Shown here one piece after another: positions 12,410 to 13,647 of a DNA stretch of 13,647 nt (positions are counted from its first letter, which is position 1; every line of letters starts with the position of its first letter). The notes beneath the pieces are model-generated. The model was not told the origin of the DNA. It did no database searches and saw only the letters and a program-made list of their open reading frames with translations. A program made the translations under genes and the position numbers. The DNA is from Actinomycetes bacterium (GTDB lineage Bacteria > Actinomycetota > Acidimicrobiia > Acidimicrobiales > RAAP-2), in NCBI GenBank assembly GCA_021781315.1, contig JAJXXB010000204.1, positions 1-13,647 of the forward strand, written 5' to 3'.

Positions 12410-12868
12410 ATGACCTACAGCGTGCGCCCCGTCGCCTACATCCGCAACGACCGCAGCGAGGCCCTCGACGACAACTGGGACGACGTCGTCTCCACCGTCG
12501 AGCTCGCCGCCGACGTGCCCAGTGAGGCGCTCGTGGGCCTCGGGGACTTCAGCCACGTCGAGATCGTGTTCTTCGCCGACTGGGCCGAGGACGTGCCCCC
12601 GGCGCCCTGGCACCGCCACCCTCGCGGCAACCCCGATTGGCCCGACGTGGGCGTCTTCGCCCAGCGCAACAAGGACCGTCCCAACCGGATCCTGCTCACG
12701 ACGGTCGCGATCTCCAACCTCGAGGAGCGCTCCTTTCAAGTGCGCGGCCTCGACGGCATCGACGGCACGCCGGTGCTCGACATCAAGCCGGTGTTTCGTT
12801 GGAGCGTGCCACGCGGAGAACTGCGCGCGGCTCCCTGGAGCGAAGAGCTCGGCGAGCACTACTTCTAG
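12410..12868 (+). CDS. TrmO/TsaA-like (UPF0066) SAM-dependent methyltransferase domain protein
   Basis: The 152-residue protein has the TsaA-like beta-barrel domain of TrmO, which uses S-adenosylmethionine to N6-methylate t6A37 in tRNA. Hallmarks are 'GLGDFSHVEIVFFAD' (43-57), 'PDVGVFAQRNKDRPNRI' (78-94) and 'VRGLDGIDGTPVLDIKP' (111-127). The central loop usually reads R-S-P-x-R-P-N-P-I-G; here it is RNKDRPNRILL, so the arginine-proline-asparagine core is kept but the following glycine is lost. Only the single TsaA domain is present, without the C-terminal extension of Escherichia coli TrmO. It may therefore methylate t6A or another small substrate; a tRNA target is probable rather than certain. 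The ATG at 12410 is set by a -10 box at leaderless distance. Its TAG overlaps the stop of the PfkB-type kinase on CTAG at 12865-12868. Confidence 0.85.
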   Translation: MTYSVRPVAYIRNDRSEALDDNWDDVVSTVELAADVPSEALVGLGDFSHVEIVFFADWAEDVPPAPWHRHPRGNPDWPDVGVFAQRNKDRPNRILLTTVAISNLEERSFQVRGLDGIDGTPVLDIKPVFRWSVPRGELRAAPWSEELGEHYF

Positions 12869-13647
12869 TCGGTCCGTCGCGGGGAGCTGGCGAGGAACGC
12901 GGTGATCTCCTCGCGGGTGGGACACGTGGCCGGGCCCACCCGCTCGACCGCCAGCGCGGCCGCGGCGTTGGCCCTCGTCGCGGCCTCGAGCGCGCTGGAA
13001 CCGCGTGCGAACTCCGCGAGCAAGACGCCGTCGTGGGTGTCGCCCGCGCCGTTCGTGTCGAGGACCTCGATGACGAATCCCGCCACCTCGTGCACGTCAC
13101 CTTCGCGGGTGGCGAGCAGGCAACCGCGCTCGTCGGCGTGGATCACGATGCCGCGCCGACCACTCACCGTGAGGAGAACCTCGATCACGTCGCCCATCTC
13201 CTCCTCACCCGAGAGCGCCATGGCCTCGACGGTGTTGAGCAGCAGCCAGTCGGTGCGCGCGAGCACGGGATCGAGGATCTTCGCGTCGATGTCGAGCACC
13301 CGAGGGGCGGGGTCGAAGGCCACCACCACGCCGGGGGCCAGTCCCGCGATCCACGCGGCGACCGCCGGGCCGATCTCGGGGTAGACGAGGCTGTAACCCG
13401 AGAGGAAGACGTAGTCTCCCTCGGCCGGCGCCACGGTGGCGAGTTCCGAGGGGGCGAGCGTGAGCTCGGCGCCAGGGGCGGTCACGAAGGTCCGCTCGCC
13501 ACTCGCCTCCACCAACACGACGCAAAAACCCACGTCGAGATCGGAGGCGGACTGAATCGGGGTGTCGATGGCGAGCGACGCGAGGTCGTCTCGCGCGAGG
13601 TCGGAGAACGCCCCGTGACCGAGCCGACCGACGTAGGAGACGTCCAT
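12865..13647 (-). CDS. PfkB-family sugar/nucleoside kinase, N-terminus cut by window edge
   Basis: At least 260 residues of a ribokinase-like enzyme are visible. The PfkB signature 2 is DTNGAGDTHDG at 197-207 with catalytic Asp203; the usual aromatic or Phe after GAGD is replaced by Thr-His. 'VVVAFDPAPR' (107-116), 'LLLNTVEA' (135-142) and 'GIVIHADERGCLLAT' are the typical strand-turn positions of the family. The visible start 'VSYVGRLGHGAFSD' corresponds to the segment after the GG-x-x-x-N substrate loop, so some 30-45 N-terminal residues are missing. The ATG at 13647 is probably internal and the gene continues beyond the window. Substrate (ribose, fructose, adenosine or other) cannot be assigned without the N-terminal lid. 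It ends on CTAG shared with the TrmO-like gene. Confidence 0.88.
   Translation of the reverse strand: MDVSYVGRLGHGAFSDLARDDLASLAIDTPIQSASDLDVGFCVVLVEASGERTFVTAPGAELTLAPSELATVAPAEGDYVFLSGYSLVYPEIGPAVAAWIAGLAPGVVVAFDPAPRVLDIDAKILDPVLARTDWLLLNTVEAMALSGEEEMGDVIEVLLTVSGRRGIVIHADERGCLLATREGDVHEVAGFVIEVLDTNGAGDTHDGVLLAEFARGSSALEAATRANAAAALAVERVGPATCPTREEITAFLASSPRRTD

Noticed and set aside
1..13647. CRISPR arrays, tRNA/rRNA genes, insertion sequences, prophage or defence genes
   Set aside because: No spaced direct repeats, cloverleaf-like or rRNA stretches, transposase or integrase motifs, or known defence domains were seen on either strand by eye.

Overview
The window is high-GC, densely packed bacterial chromosome with short intergenic gaps and mixed ATG/GTG starts. 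Several starts look leaderless, with a TANNNT box ending about 7 nt upstream of the start codon. These traits, a Rv1284-like small beta-carbonic anhydrase, a CYP124/125/142-like P450 and an actinobacterial-style 6-phosphofructokinase point to an actinobacterium, possibly of an Acidimicrobiia-like lineage. The phylum is a fairly safe inference; the class is a guess. I see no rRNA, tRNA, CRISPR array, transposase, integrase or phage gene.

Left part (1-2159, all minus strand): the first 22 codons of a probable MarR regulator with a palindromic operator over its promoter; a GNAT acetyltransferase translationally coupled to a single-span membrane protein of unknown function; a second single-span protein with four extracytoplasmic cysteines; and a NifU C-terminal-domain Fe-S protein. 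A cytochrome P450 (plus strand) diverges from the NifU-like gene. It meets head-on a CMD/AhpD-family protein, which in turn diverges from a beta-carbonic anhydrase.

Centre (4367-10551, minus strand): a phosphate-uptake locus in the order pstB, pstS, pstC, pstA, followed closely by an amidase-signature enzyme and a second GNAT protein whose ATG directly follows the amidase stop. PstS binds phosphate outside the cell, PstC and PstA form the membrane channel, and PstB is the ATPase. Upstream of both pstB and pstS there are three adjacent 11-nt PHO-box-like repeats followed by an 11-mer carrying a possible -10. This suggests two phosphate-responsive promoters. A 14-bp perfect hairpin lies in the 5' end of pstC, and a GAAA-loop hairpin lies between pstB and pstS. 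Upstream of pstB sits a 49-codon gene for a zinc-ribbon microprotein, with a well-spaced leaderless promoter.

Right part (10641-13647): an ATP-type 6-phosphofructokinase (plus) convergent with a type II thymidine kinase (minus), a divergent TrmO/TsaA-like gene (plus), and a PfkB-family sugar kinase (minus) cut by the window edge. Two convergent pairs overlap exactly on the palindrome CTAG, so both genes stop inside the same four bases.

The content is mostly core metabolism. I do not see a convincing new defence or mobile system. The most interesting items are the zinc-ribbon microprotein, the paired PHO-like promoters, the pstC hairpin with its start-codon ambiguity, the MarR operator and the set of leaderless starts.
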